64,000 nt of DNA from an uncultured Bacteroidota bacterium (GCA_902614065.1 CACMJT010000003.1:1-64000), one strand, 5' to 3'; counted from the stretch's first letter, positions 50,688 to 59,500 are shown. Notes: generated by a model from the letters alone, not told the origin. Translations and numbers: made by a program.

Positions 50688-51935
50688 ATGTTAATTATTA
50701 GATGTTTCCTTTTTTTCTTCCTTATCTCGTTTAGTGTAACTGCACAGTATACAGAAACAATAAATTCAAATAGACCTGGAACTTCACATGGGGCTTTTGC
50801 AATTGGTTGGAATGTCCTTCAGGTTGAGACAGGCGTCTCAAGTTACAGTATGGAGCATAAAAATTTAAACAACTCTAAAATTGATGGACTTAATTTTAAC
50901 TATTTGTTTAGATACGGATTGTTAAACGATAAGCTTGAGGTGTTTCTTGAAGGCTCAATTTTATCCAGAAATATTTTTGACAATAATTATCAAAATAATT
51001 ATTCGACAGAATTCAGTGAAACACTGATTGGAGAACAAACTATAGGGTTTAAATATCTTGTTTTTGATCCTTTCAAAAATAAAAAATGGCATGGTGAAAA
51101 TTTCTATAGCTGGAAAGCAGGTAGGGTTATAAAACTAACAGATTTTATCCCTGCTCTATCTGTGATTTTGGGGTCGGCATTTAATTTTGATGATAAGATT
51201 AATTATAATGATCAGTTTTTTGAAATGAAAAAGACGGCACACCCTGACTTATTTAATCAGAATGTCACTAGGATTAGAGAGTTTAATCATCCAATTCAAA
51301 ATATTTCACCATTTGTCGGGATTGCCACCCAAAACCATTTCAAAGGAAGATGGGTTGTGGTAAATAATATCTTTTATGAGTTAGCGTTCAAAAACCCCAC
51401 ATTTCCTGACTTTCTTCCAAAGTCAGCCAATTACAACACTCTAAATTATCTTTTCACAATAACACATAATTTAAGAAATCCTAATTGGAGTGTATTCGGT
51501 GAGTTTCAGACTTTTAAAAATGGCGCCTATTCTGATGAGCTCTTTAAGTTTGGAGCAGCCCATCTCATATCCAAAGATATACAAGCAGATTTAAATATTG
51601 GCGGCAGTTTAAAAAACACACCAAGTCTAATTTATTTTAGTCTCGGCTTTTCAAAAAGATTCGACTGGCACATTGACATTACAGATGTTGAGCTAAAGCA
51701 GATGAAAGAATTCAAGAAAAATCAAAAAATTCAGCGAAAAGCAGAAAAAGATTCTGAGAAACAAGCAAGAAAAAGTGAAAGAAAAGGAAAAACTATTTTA
51801 GATTTTTTTAAAAGAGGAGAGGTTTCAGAAAAGAAAAAAGTAAGAAAAGAGTTGAAAGATTTAAAGAAGGAATCGAAGAAACTAGACAAAGAAACCAAAC
51901 GCCAAAATAGAGCTGATAGAAAGAAAAATAAATGA
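50688..51935 (+). CDS. Probable outer-membrane beta-barrel (MetA phenol-degradation/transporter-like)
   Basis: A 415-aa protein with a signal peptide (residues 1-19, ending Val-Thr-Ala-Gln). The mature start (Asn-Ser-Asn-Arg-Pro-Gly-Thr-Ser, then Gln-Val-Glu-Thr-Gly) resembles the outer-membrane 'MetA pathway/transporter' family of Bacteroidota. Alternating beta-strand patterns follow to about residue 340, and then a very basic Lys/Arg/Glu tail of about 70 residues. That tail is unusual for a barrel and suggests a periplasmic or nucleic-acid-like interaction; this is inference. The function is unknown. Confidence 0.65.
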   Translation: MLIIRCFLFFFLISFSVTAQYTETINSNRPGTSHGAFAIGWNVLQVETGVSSYSMEHKNLNNSKIDGLNFNYLFRYGLLNDKLEVFLEGSILSRNIFDNNYQNNYSTEFSETLIGEQTIGFKYLVFDPFKNKKWHGENFYSWKAGRVIKLTDFIPALSVILGSAFNFDDKINYNDQFFEMKKTAHPDLFNQNVTRIREFNHPIQNISPFVGIATQNHFKGRWVVVNNIFYELAFKNPTFPDFLPKSANYNTLNYLFTITHNLRNPNWSVFGEFQTFKNGAYSDELFKFGAAHLISKDIQADLNIGGSLKNTPSLIYFSLGFSKRFDWHIDITDVELKQMKEFKKNQKIQRKAEKDSEKQARKSERKGKTILDFFKRGEVSEKKKVRKELKDLKKESKKLDKETKRQNRADRKKNK

Positions 51936-53059
51936 TAGAAATAGTAAAAGTCGAGAATAAAGAACAAGAAAAAGAGTTTGTGATGTTCCCTTTCGCTTTA
52001 TACAAGGGTTGTGATTATTGGGTTCCACCCATCATTTCGGAAGAACTAGAATCGATGGATAAAGAAAAAAACCCTGTCTTTGAAAATGCTGAGGCGGAAT
52101 TTTATATTGCTAAAAAAGATGGTGTTACGGTTGGAAGAATTGCAGCAATGGTCAATTGGGTCGAAATTGAAGAGCAAAAGAAAAATAAATTAAGGTTTGG
52201 TTGGTACGATACCATTGATGATTTAGAGGTCAGTAAAAAGCTTCTTGAATCCGTTATAGAGTTTGGTAAAAAAAGAAAGCTTGAATTTGTTGATGGACCT
52301 GTTGGATTTTCAAATATGGATAAAGCGGGACTATTGATTGAGGGATATGAAGAGCTAAATACGATGATTACTTGGTATCATTATCCATATCAAAAAGAGC
52401 ACCTAAAAAAACTTGGATTTAGTAAGCTTGCAGAATGGGTTGAGTATAAAATCAAAATTTTTTCTGCTGAGGATGCGCCTGAAAAAGTAAAAAAATTCTC
52501 AAAAATAATTCAGCAAAGGTATGAGCTCAAGGTTCTAAATTTTAAATCAAGAAAGGAGATTGTTCCTTACGTCGACAAGATGTTTGAGTTATTGAATGTT
52601 ACTTACTCAAATCTACAGACATATGTTACCATTAAGCAATATCAAATCGATTTCTACAAAGAAAAATTTATTAAATATATTCACCCAGACTTTATCAAGT
52701 GTTGTTTGGATAAGGACGACAATTTAATCGCTTTCTTAATTACAATGCCTTCATTCTCCAGAGCATTAAAAAAAATTAATGGTAAAATGGGCTTGATGGG
52801 GTATTTGCGTCTTTTTAAAGCCCAACATTTTAATGACAGGGTATCGCTTTATTTAATTGGGGTTGACCCTAAATACCAAAGTAAAGGTGTAACAGCTGTT
52901 ATTTTTAACGAGTTACAAAATACTTTTAATAAAAGAGGAATAGTTGAAGTTGAAACAAATCCTGAACTTGTTGAAAACAAAGCAATTCAGGCATTTTGGA
53001 AAAACTATCAAAGCACATTACATAAAAGGAGAGCGACATTTACGAAAAAGCTAAAATAA
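51932..53059 (+). CDS. GNAT-superfamily N-acetyltransferase-like protein
   Basis: A 375-aa protein with two GNAT-like halves. Residues 1-160 hold Phe-Ala-Leu-Tyr-Lys and Val-Gly-Arg-Ile-Ala-Ala near 72-77. The second half has Leu-Ile-Gly-Val-Asp-Pro-Lys-Tyr-Gln-Ser-Lys-Gly-Val near 306-318, an acetyl-CoA loop. It resembles the YghO-type proteins found in many Bacteroidota. The substrate is unknown. It overlaps the outer-membrane gene by 4 bp and directly precedes mnmE. Confidence 0.77.
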   Translation: MIEIVKVENKEQEKEFVMFPFALYKGCDYWVPPIISEELESMDKEKNPVFENAEAEFYIAKKDGVTVGRIAAMVNWVEIEEQKKNKLRFGWYDTIDDLEVSKKLLESVIEFGKKRKLEFVDGPVGFSNMDKAGLLIEGYEELNTMITWYHYPYQKEHLKKLGFSKLAEWVEYKIKIFSAEDAPEKVKKFSKIIQQRYELKVLNFKSRKEIVPYVDKMFELLNVTYSNLQTYVTIKQYQIDFYKEKFIKYIHPDFIKCCLDKDDNLIAFLITMPSFSRALKKINGKMGLMGYLRLFKAQHFNDRVSLYLIGVDPKYQSKGVTAVIFNELQNTFNKRGIVEVETNPELVENKAIQAFWKNYQSTLHKRRATFTKKLK

Positions 53060-54454
53060 ATGGATTTTAAAGATGATATCGTTGCTATATCCTCACCCAG
53101 TGGCATGGGGGCAATTTCCTTGATTCGAGTAAGTGGGGAAAAAGCATTGGAAAAAGTCAATCCTTTTTTTAAATCTAAAAGTGGAAAAAGTCTTTTAAAT
53201 ATTAAATCCCATTCAATGATATTTGGGGAGTTCATAAATGAAGATGAAGTGATTGATGAGGTGGTAGTTTCCTTTTTTGATAAAGACAAATCTTACACAG
53301 GCCAGCAGACAGTTGAAATTTCCTGTCATGGTTCTACATTTATTCAAAAGAAAATACTTCAAACATTGTTGGAAAAAGATATAAGACTTGCCAAACCTGG
53401 TGAGTTTACAATGAGATCATTTTTAAGTGGGAAAATAGACTTGACACAAGCGGAGGCCGTATCAGATCTTATTTATTCTGACTCGTCTTCAATGCATAAA
53501 ATTGCATTAAGTCAAATGAGAGGAGGATTTCAAAATGACTTAAAAGTTTTGAGAGAAGAATTGCTTCATTTTGTTTCAATGATAGAGCTTGAGCTAGACT
53601 TTGGTGAGGAAGATGTTGACTTTGCAAATAAAAGTGAACTAGAAAATCTCATTAAAAAAGTTAAGGAGAAAGTGGAAAATTTAAAAGAATCATTTAAGTA
53701 CGGAAATGCAATTAAAAATGGCGTTCCAGTTGCGATTGCTGGCAAACCAAATTCTGGAAAATCATCACTGCTAAACACCCTTCTAAATGAACAAAAAGCA
53801 ATTGTAAGCGACATTCCTGGTACAACTAGAGATGCGATAGAGGATGTAATTATTATTAACGGAATAAAGTATAGATTCATTGACACCGCGGGACTTCGAA
53901 AAACAAAAGATATCATTGAATCTAAAGGAATTGAAATAACAAAATCAAAAATATCCGAGGCATCTGTATTGCTTTATCTTTTTGATGTTAATGACACTAA
54001 TGGGGAAGAACTTATAAATGACTTAAATGAGTTTGCGCGACAGGATTTAAAAATTATCCTAATTAGAAATAAAGTAGACTTAGAGAATAATTCTAAAATT
54101 GATTTAAAAGCCCTTTTGAAAAAATCTAGCGAATTTGGGATTACTGAAATTGTTGAAATATCTGCTTTGGAAAAAAAATCTGTGTTGGGCTTAGTTAAAA
54201 AATTATCTTGTGCTTTTGAGTTAATAGAAACAGCCGGAAGTACAGTCGTTACAAACTTGAGACATTATGAATTTTTGTCACAGGCTTTAATATCATTAGT
54301 TGAAGTTGAAAAAGGTTTGGAAAATAACATTTCAGGAGATTTGTTGTCAATAGATTTAAGAAAAGCTATTGACTCAATTGGAGAAATTACTGGTCAAATA
54401 ACTAATGACGAGATGCTTGGAAATATATTCTCAAACTTTTGTATCGGAAAGTAA
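53060..54454 (+). CDS. mnmE: tRNA modification GTPase MnmE (TrmE)
   Basis: A GTPase that works with MnmG on wobble uridine 34 of tRNA. It has 464 aa: an N-terminal tetrahydrofolate-binding domain, then the G domain with Walker A Gly-Lys-Pro-Asn-Ser-Gly-Lys-Ser at 228-235, Asp-Ile-Pro-Gly-Thr-Thr-Arg-Asp at 251-258 and Asp-Thr-Ala-Gly at 275-278. The C-terminal Cys-Ile-Gly-Lys (C461), the family hallmark, is intact. It follows the GNAT-like gene without a gap. Confidence 0.97.
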   Translation: MDFKDDIVAISSPSGMGAISLIRVSGEKALEKVNPFFKSKSGKSLLNIKSHSMIFGEFINEDEVIDEVVVSFFDKDKSYTGQQTVEISCHGSTFIQKKILQTLLEKDIRLAKPGEFTMRSFLSGKIDLTQAEAVSDLIYSDSSSMHKIALSQMRGGFQNDLKVLREELLHFVSMIELELDFGEEDVDFANKSELENLIKKVKEKVENLKESFKYGNAIKNGVPVAIAGKPNSGKSSLLNTLLNEQKAIVSDIPGTTRDAIEDVIIINGIKYRFIDTAGLRKTKDIIESKGIEITKSKISEASVLLYLFDVNDTNGEELINDLNEFARQDLKIILIRNKVDLENNSKIDLKALLKKSSEFGITEIVEISALEKKSVLGLVKKLSCAFELIETAGSTVVTNLRHYEFLSQALISLVEVEKGLENNISGDLLSIDLRKAIDSIGEITGQITNDEMLGNIFSNFCIGK

Positions 54455-54455
54455 G

Positions 54456-54472
54456 TTATTGATTATCAATAA
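54456..54472. promoter_or_regulatory. 8-bp inverted repeat between mnmE and the GIY-YIG gene
   Basis: TTATTGAT and ATCAATAA flank a single T, a perfect inverted repeat with a one-base centre. It starts 1 bp after the mnmE stop. It could be an operator for the next gene or a weak stem at the mnmE 3' end; no U-run follows. Confidence 0.35.
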
Positions 54473-54518
54473 GTTATAAAAATATAATAATTTTTTTAAA
54501 TAATTGTAAATTGGAAGT

Positions 54519-55376
54519 ATGAAAACTGAAAGGTCTAATATTAACTATCCTTTGTGGAGAAAAAAAGTTGATTCATCAATGTGGGGGCACAATGTAACTA
54601 CAATTCCAAATTGGGCCTGTAAAATGTGGGATATTGATTCACTCTTTAGTGGTGTAACTTCTAAAAAAGATGAGGACTCTAAGATTACCATTAACTTAGG
54701 CAAAAAAAAATGGAGTGGTTGGGTTACAGTAGCTTCAAAAGGAAGAAAAACTCCAGCATATAGATTGTGGTTCGATGAGGATTTAACCCAAGAGCTAAAA
54801 CAAGTTTTTTTGATGAGTTATATGAGAGATATTGAGGATAATATTAGAGGCAAATACCCAACAAAAATTGAAGATGATATTCCTTTTTGGGAATTTTTAG
54901 ATATTGAATTTGATAGCTTAAATAAACAGTTCATTTTTGTTCCATATTATACACAGAAACCAACATTTCCAAACCTCTTTAATAGTATAGTTTCATCACC
55001 AAAACTAAAAGAAATTGATTCACTATTATCAGCAAAGGATTTCCCAAAAATTTATAAACAAGATTGGAGAAATATTAATGACTATCACACTGAAATTGGA
55101 GCAGATAATGTTATATATATGCTTATTAACAAAACAAACAAAGAGTTTTATGTAGGTGAGGCAAAAAACTTAATACAAAGATTTTCCTCCGGTAATTACG
55201 CTAAAAAATGGGAATTCTACAGATACGATAAATTACCGAATGAACTTGAAAGTTTTAGATTAGAAATAGAAAGAGCATTGATTAAGTGTTTTTCAACATT
55301 ATTAAATAACAATAAAAATATTGATACTATGCATATATCTAACTATACTTTAACAAACAGTAAAATTGACAAATAA
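54519..55376 (+). CDS. GIY-YIG nuclease-like domain protein
   Basis: A 285-aa protein. Residues 196-222 match the GIY-YIG fold: Val-Ile-Tyr-Met-Leu-Ile-Asn at 198-204, Phe-Tyr-Val-Gly-Glu-Ala at 210-215, and Arg221 following Leu-Ile-Gln. An acidic stretch near 246-251 could supply the metal-binding Glu. The first 190 residues, rich in Trp, Asp and Lys, are an unrecognised domain that may recognise DNA. It is not a UvrC homologue. It stands at the start of the accessory stretch. The function as a nuclease is inferred from motif only. Confidence 0.7.
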   Translation: MKTERSNINYPLWRKKVDSSMWGHNVTTIPNWACKMWDIDSLFSGVTSKKDEDSKITINLGKKKWSGWVTVASKGRKTPAYRLWFDEDLTQELKQVFLMSYMRDIEDNIRGKYPTKIEDDIPFWEFLDIEFDSLNKQFIFVPYYTQKPTFPNLFNSIVSSPKLKEIDSLLSAKDFPKIYKQDWRNINDYHTEIGADNVIYMLINKTNKEFYVGEAKNLIQRFSSGNYAKKWEFYRYDKLPNELESFRLEIERALIKCFSTLLNNNKNIDTMHISNYTLTNSKIDK

Positions 55377-55385
55377 AATAACACT

Positions 55386-56843
55386 ATGAAAAAACTAATT
55401 TTACTGTTACTAGCTTTTCTGTTTAGTTGCTCAAGTCTTGACAGTTACAATATATATATCGATTCGAACGAGGGTGATGATAAGAATTCAGGAAAATCCA
55501 AAAAAAATGCCTGGGCGACATTAGTTAATTTAGACAAAACAAAACTAAAACCAGGCACAACAATACATTTAAAGGCGGACTCTGAATTTAAGGGTTTTAT
55601 TGAGATTAATGATAGTGGAATAGCGGGTAATCCAATCATTTTAAAGTCATACGGAAATGGTAAAAAACCAATTATAAATGGAAATGGAGAAAAAAAATAT
55701 ACGATTCTTTTAAATAATGTTGAGCAAATTATTATTGATGGAATTGAAATTACAAATAAAGGAACTCAAAGATTAGAAGCAAGAACTGGACTTACTATAC
55801 TTGCAGAAAATTCGGGGAATTTAAACAATATAATAATCCAAAACATGGTCATTCGTGATGTTAATGGCAGCCTAGTGAAAAGTGATGGAGGGGGTTCTGC
55901 TATATTAATCAGAAAGTTTGGAGAAAAAATTAAATCTAGAATAAACGGCTTACAAATTTTAAATAATCACATCTATAGAACCGAAAGAAACGCAATAAAT
56001 TTTAGAGCATCAGCTAATCGGGATAAATGGTATCCAAATCTTAATGTAATAGTAAAAAATAATCTAATTGAAAAAGTACCCGGAGATGGTATCGTGATTT
56101 TTGGTTGTGATGGTGCAATCGTAGAACACAATACATTAAGAGATTTCCCAGATATACTGCCTGATTCCGAAGCTGCTGCTGGCATCTGGCCTTTCAGTTC
56201 TGATAATACCATCATTCAGTTCAATGAAGTAAGTGGTCACAAAGCCAAGTGGGATGCTCAAGGCTATGATTCAGACTGGAATTCAGTAGGTACCATTATT
56301 CAAAACAATTATAGTCACGATAACTATGGAGGATTTGTTCTTGTCTGTAATGCTGGGGCATCATATGGTGAGAAAATAAATGTAGGTACAGTTAACACAA
56401 TTATAAGAAATAATTTGAGTATTAATGATGGTATTAGACCGTACCCAACAAGTAGAAGAGGAGTCTTTTCACCAACGTTTCACATAACTGGTCCGGTTGA
56501 AAACACCTACATACATGATAATATAATTATAATCCCAAAAAAAAATCCAAATGTTGATAATACCATAGTTAGAATTGATAATTGGGGTGGGCCGTGGCCA
56601 ACGAAAACAACTTTTGAGAACAACGAATTTTATATCGAGGGTGATATGAAAAATCAACTTCGGGAAAGAAAAAATATTGAATTTATTGGAAATATTTTTT
56701 CAAAAGAACTTGTAGAAACCGAAATGGATTACTCAAAGAACCCAATTTCAAAAATTGAAAATATAGATATTGAACTCATGAAAAATAAATTTTTACAAGA
56801 GAATAACATTTATCCAAAAAAAAATCTTCATAACTCAAAATGA
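55386..56843 (+). CDS. Secreted right-handed parallel beta-helix lipoprotein (polysaccharide lyase-like)
   Basis: A 485-aa protein with a lipoprotein signal (Phe-Leu-Phe-Ser-Cys near 15). The mature N-terminus (Ile-Tyr-Ile-Asp-Ser-Asn-Glu-Gly-Asp-Asp-Lys-Asn-Ser-Gly) and repeated short Asn/Ile strands (Ile-Ile-Asn-Gly, Ile-Ile-Asp-Gly, Ile-Val-Glu-His-Asn-Thr) form a parallel beta-helix of the pectate-lyase type. Many such flavobacterial proteins act on algal or other polysaccharides, but the catalytic residues cannot be assigned. It is coupled to a tiny membrane protein gene by a 4-bp overlap. Confidence 0.8.
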   Translation: MKKLILLLLAFLFSCSSLDSYNIYIDSNEGDDKNSGKSKKNAWATLVNLDKTKLKPGTTIHLKADSEFKGFIEINDSGIAGNPIILKSYGNGKKPIINGNGEKKYTILLNNVEQIIIDGIEITNKGTQRLEARTGLTILAENSGNLNNIIIQNMVIRDVNGSLVKSDGGGSAILIRKFGEKIKSRINGLQILNNHIYRTERNAINFRASANRDKWYPNLNVIVKNNLIEKVPGDGIVIFGCDGAIVEHNTLRDFPDILPDSEAAAGIWPFSSDNTIIQFNEVSGHKAKWDAQGYDSDWNSVGTIIQNNYSHDNYGGFVLVCNAGASYGEKINVGTVNTIIRNNLSINDGIRPYPTSRRGVFSPTFHITGPVENTYIHDNIIIIPKKNPNVDNTIVRIDNWGGPWPTKTTFENNEFYIEGDMKNQLRERKNIEFIGNIFSKELVETEMDYSKNPISKIENIDIELMKNKFLQENNIYPKKNLHNSK

Positions 56844-56998
56844 AAAAATACAATTTACTAATAGCAGGATTTAATGGCGCTGCTATTTACTTAATCCTGC
56901 ATTATGGAGGAACCAGTAAATGGATTATTCTAAGTCTATTTACAGGTTCGGAGCTTTTATTATGGTATTTTTTTGTTAGAAATAATAAAAAATCATAA
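56840..56998 (+). CDS. Small membrane peptide (52 aa)
   Basis: It starts in an ATGA overlap with the beta-helix gene, a sign of real translation. Two hydrophobic segments (Leu-Leu-Ile-Ala-Gly-Phe-Asn-Gly-Ala-Ala-Ile-Tyr-Leu-Ile and Ile-Ile-Leu-Ser-Leu-Phe) predict a double-pass membrane peptide with a basic tail. No family is recognised. Confidence 0.55.
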   Translation: MKKYNLLIAGFNGAAIYLILHYGGTSKWIILSLFTGSELLLWYFFVRNNKKS

Positions 56999-57011
56999 CT
57001 AAAAAGCACAC

Positions 57012-57025
57012 ATCTGAAAACAGAT
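57012..57025. terminator. Weak bidirectional stem-loop between the small membrane gene and cspA
   Basis: ATCTG and CAGAT flank AAAA; the stem is only 5 bp. The 14-bp spacing and the A/T-rich flanks on both sides fit a weak terminator for these convergent genes, but no perfect U-run follows. Confidence 0.3.
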
Positions 57026-57065
57026 TAAAACTTTACTAAGTATTTAGGTAAGATATTTTTGTGGA

Positions 57066-57257
57066 TTAAGCTAATGTAACGTTAACGGCAGCCGGTCCTT
57101 TTCTTCCTTCACCCTCTTCATAATTCACTTTATCTCCTTCTTTAATTGTTATTCCGTCTAAAGCCGTAGAATGTACAAACATGTCCTCTCCGGTCTCGTC
57201 GTTTGTAATAAAACCAAAACCTTTAGATACATTAAAAAATTTTACAGTTCCTGTCAT
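57066..57257 (-). CDS. cspA: Cold-shock domain protein (CspA family)
   Basis: A 63-aa RNA-binding protein. The RNP1 motif is Lys-Gly-Phe-Gly-Phe-Ile at 12-17 and RNP2 Asp-Met-Phe-Val-His near 25-29, with Gly-Pro-Ala-Ala near the C-terminus. Such proteins melt mRNA structure at low temperature. Its own -7 element (TAGGTTTG) lies at 57274-57281 on the minus strand. Confidence 0.96.
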   Translation of the reverse strand: MTGTVKFFNVSKGFGFITNDETGEDMFVHSTALDGITIKEGDKVNYEEGEGRKGPAAVNVTLA

Positions 57258-57273
57258 TTAAAAATAATTTCTT

Positions 57274-57281
57274 CAAACCTA
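57274..57281 (-). promoter_or_regulatory. cspA promoter -7 element (TAGGTTTG)
   Basis: It matches TAnnTTTG on the minus strand, 16 bases upstream of the cspA ATG. That gives a short leader, unlike the long regulatory leader of E. coli cspA. Confidence 0.55.
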
Positions 57282-57332
57282 TGTTTTAATTTTAAATAAT
57301 GTTTACTTTATTTCAATTATTTTAGATAAAAG

Positions 57333-57767
57333 ATGAAAAAAATTGAAAAACTTATATATTCCGTGAAGTTTTTGCCTCAGGCACTGTACTTTGGATCATC
57401 AGCTCTAATTCTTCTAATTATAATTTTTGATATTGAATTTATTCCAATAATTCCTGTATTTGTTATTTTCTTATACATGACTTATTTAGCAATAAAAAAT
57501 TATAAAAAAAGTGAATCTAGTGAGAAGGATAAATTAGAAAAACTGATTTATTCCGTTAAATATTTACCACAGATATTATACTTTTCTTCACTTGGATGGG
57601 TAGCCTATACAATTTATTATGATATATATTTTGATGAATCAGTTACAATTTTTGGACTTGAATGGGATTCGCCGTTTGGGGAAATATTTTTCCTATGGTT
57701 TCTCTATATCACCCACTTGGCAATAAAAAACTACAAATCGAAAAATGAATACGGGGGTAAAAAATAA
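57333..57767 (+). CDS. Membrane protein with an internal tandem duplication (144 aa)
   Basis: Residues 1-68 and 69-138 are two copies of one unit: each begins Lys/Leu-Glu-Lys-Leu-Ile-Tyr-Ser-Val-Lys-Phe/Tyr-Leu-Pro-Gln, has hydrophobic segments, and ends Leu-Ala-Ile-Lys-Asn-Tyr-Lys. A short Ser/Glu/Lys linker joins them. The copies have drifted in the middle but kept the ends. The likely topology is four membrane helices. It resembles no family I know. Confidence 0.6.
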   Translation: MKKIEKLIYSVKFLPQALYFGSSALILLIIIFDIEFIPIIPVFVIFLYMTYLAIKNYKKSESSEKDKLEKLIYSVKYLPQILYFSSLGWVAYTIYYDIYFDESVTIFGLEWDSPFGEIFFLWFLYITHLAIKNYKSKNEYGGKK

Positions 57768-57836
57768 GATAATTAAAAGGGTTGAGCATGTTTATTGCGT
57801 CTTCTTTAGGTATATTTAACAAATAAATTAAACAAT

Positions 57837-57968
57837 ATGTCAAGTAAATTTTTTGGAAATCGAACGGATAAACACCAACCCAAAAAAAAGGGAGTAAAGC
57901 AAAACTTCAGTAATAAGAATAACAAATCAAAGTCTTCGGGTGTCAGAAAAGTTGGCAGGGGAGGCTAA
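57837..57968 (+). CDS. Small, very basic protein (43 aa)
   Basis: An ORF from ATG 57837 rich in Lys, Arg, Gly, Asn and Ser, with Val-Arg-Lys-Val-Gly-Arg-Gly-Gly at the C-terminus. Its length and charge suggest a ribosome- or nucleic-acid-associated peptide, similar in style to small basic ribosomal proteins such as bTHX, but it is not that protein. The start Ser-Ser-Lys-Phe-Phe-Gly-Asn looks like a conserved flavobacterial small protein I cannot name. Confidence 0.45.
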   Translation: MSSKFFGNRTDKHQPKKKGVKQNFSNKNNKSKSSGVRKVGRGG

Positions 57969-58100
57969 TATCTTGAATCTAGGTCTTAAAAGCGAAAAGG
58001 CTTAAAAGAGAGCCAACCATAGCAATCAATCAAGCATTTTCATTTAGGAAGCACGAATGTATAATAAAAATTACAACTGATCATTAAAAATTAACCTAAA

Positions 58101-58439
58101 ATGAAAAAAATCATATACATATTTGCGTTTTCAATATTGTTTCAAAGTTGTTTTAGTTATAAGACAGTAGAATATAACAATATAGATACTGAAAAAAAGC
58201 AAACTCTTAGAATTCAGAAAGACGATAGAACAAAAATTAAAGGAAAGCTAGTATCTAAAGATGATAACAAAATTATCATTAGTAAAAGTGGTGAGAATCA
58301 AACAGTGATGCAAGAAAATATTGAAGAGATTCGTGTAAAAAAATTCTCTATCATCAGAACTGCTGTTGGAGCGGCTGGGACCTATGCTGCAGCATTAGTT
58401 ATTGGGGCTGTAGTTTTTTTAGCTCTTCTTGCATCTTAA
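58101..58439 (+). CDS. Small lipoprotein with C-terminal hydrophobic segment
   Basis: A 112-aa predicted lipoprotein with lipobox Phe-Gln-Ser-Cys near 14-17. Its middle is charged (Lys/Asp-rich), with repeated short strands such as Lys-Ile-Lys-Gly-Lys-Leu-Val, and Ile-Ile-Ile-Ser-Lys. It ends in a hydrophobic segment of Ala/Gly/Val/Leu (about 89-110). Its function is unknown. It lies 6 bp upstream of the SMP-30-like gene and may be cotranscribed. Confidence 0.65.
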   Translation: MKKIIYIFAFSILFQSCFSYKTVEYNNIDTEKKQTLRIQKDDRTKIKGKLVSKDDNKIIISKSGENQTVMQENIEEIRVKKFSIIRTAVGAAGTYAAALVIGAVVFLALLAS

Positions 58440-58445
58440 ATTTTT

Positions 58446-59423
58446 ATGAAAAAATTAAAGTTAATTTTTATACTGATTCCATATATTTTATTAAGTCAGG
58501 AAGTTACCAATAGTGATATCACTGTTTTTGATGAATCTGTTTTATCGATCATCAATAAAAATGCAAAAATTGAGATCTTAGCAGATAGCTTTATTGTTGC
58601 AGAAGGCCCACTATGGGACTCTAGCGAAAACAGATTGATTTTTACTGACGTAAGACAAAATAAAATTTTCACATGGGATGAAAACAATGGTGTCAGGGAA
58701 TATATATCGCCAAGCGGATCAACAGGATATGCTCCATCATTTAGTGATGGCGGAATAGGCGCAAATGGATTGGCTTTTGATGAAAATGGAAATATTATTT
58801 TATGCCAACATGGTGACAGAAGACTTGCGTTTATACCTAATATTCAAAATAAAAATCCAAAATTCACAACTATAGTAGATAATTTTGAAGGCAAAAGATT
58901 TAATAGCCCCAATGATTTAACGATTAGTAAAAGTGGAGATATATATTTTACAGATCCTCCTTATGGATTCAAAAACTTTAGTGACAAATACAGAGAAATA
59001 AATTTTAACGGCGTTTATAAATATTCTAAGGACGGAGAAGTTTTTTTAATTTCTAGCAATATGTCTAGACCTAATGGAATCGCTTTGTCACTGGATGAAA
59101 AATACATTTATGTAAATAATTCTGATCCTAAAAATGATCCTAAAATATTGAGATTTAAAACAAGTAATTTTGAAGAAAAACTTTTCTTTGATGGAACAGA
59201 ACTTAGCAAAAAATACCCTGGTGGATTTGATGGATTAAAGGTGCATAGTAGTGGAAATATTTTTACAACTGGCCCAAATGGTGTTTTAATAATATCAACA
59301 ACGGGCGAACTATTGGCTATGATAAATTATGGCAAAAAAATTACTAATTGTAATTTTGACAATAAAGAGGAGTATTTGTATGTCACTGGGTTTGATGACA
59401 TTTCAAGAATTAAACTTAAATGA
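58446..59423 (+). CDS. Secreted SMP-30/gluconolactonase-like protein
   Basis: A 325-aa protein with a signal peptide and a six-bladed beta-propeller of the SMP-30/LRE-like family: Val-Ala-Glu-Gly-Pro-Leu-Trp-Asp near 52-59 (metal-binding Glu), Gly-Ala-Asn-Gly-Leu-Ala-Phe-Asp near 104-111, Asn-Ser-Pro-Asn-Asp-Leu near 153-158, Tyr-Phe-Thr-Asp-Pro-Pro-Tyr near 168-174. Such enzymes are lactonases that open sugar lactones. It has an ATGA overlap with the next small ORF. Confidence 0.88.
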   Translation: MKKLKLIFILIPYILLSQEVTNSDITVFDESVLSIINKNAKIEILADSFIVAEGPLWDSSENRLIFTDVRQNKIFTWDENNGVREYISPSGSTGYAPSFSDGGIGANGLAFDENGNIILCQHGDRRLAFIPNIQNKNPKFTTIVDNFEGKRFNSPNDLTISKSGDIYFTDPPYGFKNFSDKYREINFNGVYKYSKDGEVFLISSNMSRPNGIALSLDEKYIYVNNSDPKNDPKILRFKTSNFEEKLFFDGTELSKKYPGGFDGLKVHSSGNIFTTGPNGVLIISTTGELLAMINYGKKITNCNFDNKEEYLYVTGFDDISRIKLK

Positions 59424-59500
59424 AAAAAATATTAATTTTTTTAGCAGTAGCAATTGATATTGTTTTGATCATTTGGCTTATTAAGTATTTTTCAAATTGA
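59420..59500 (+). CDS. Single-helix membrane peptide (26 aa)
   Basis: It has an ATGA overlap with the gluconolactonase gene. It is almost entirely hydrophobic between Lys-Lys at the start and Lys-Tyr-Phe-Ser-Asn at the end, a single membrane helix. It is coupled by overlap, so translation is plausible, but it could be a chance ORF. Confidence 0.4.
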   Translation: MKKILIFLAVAIDIVLIIWLIKYFSN

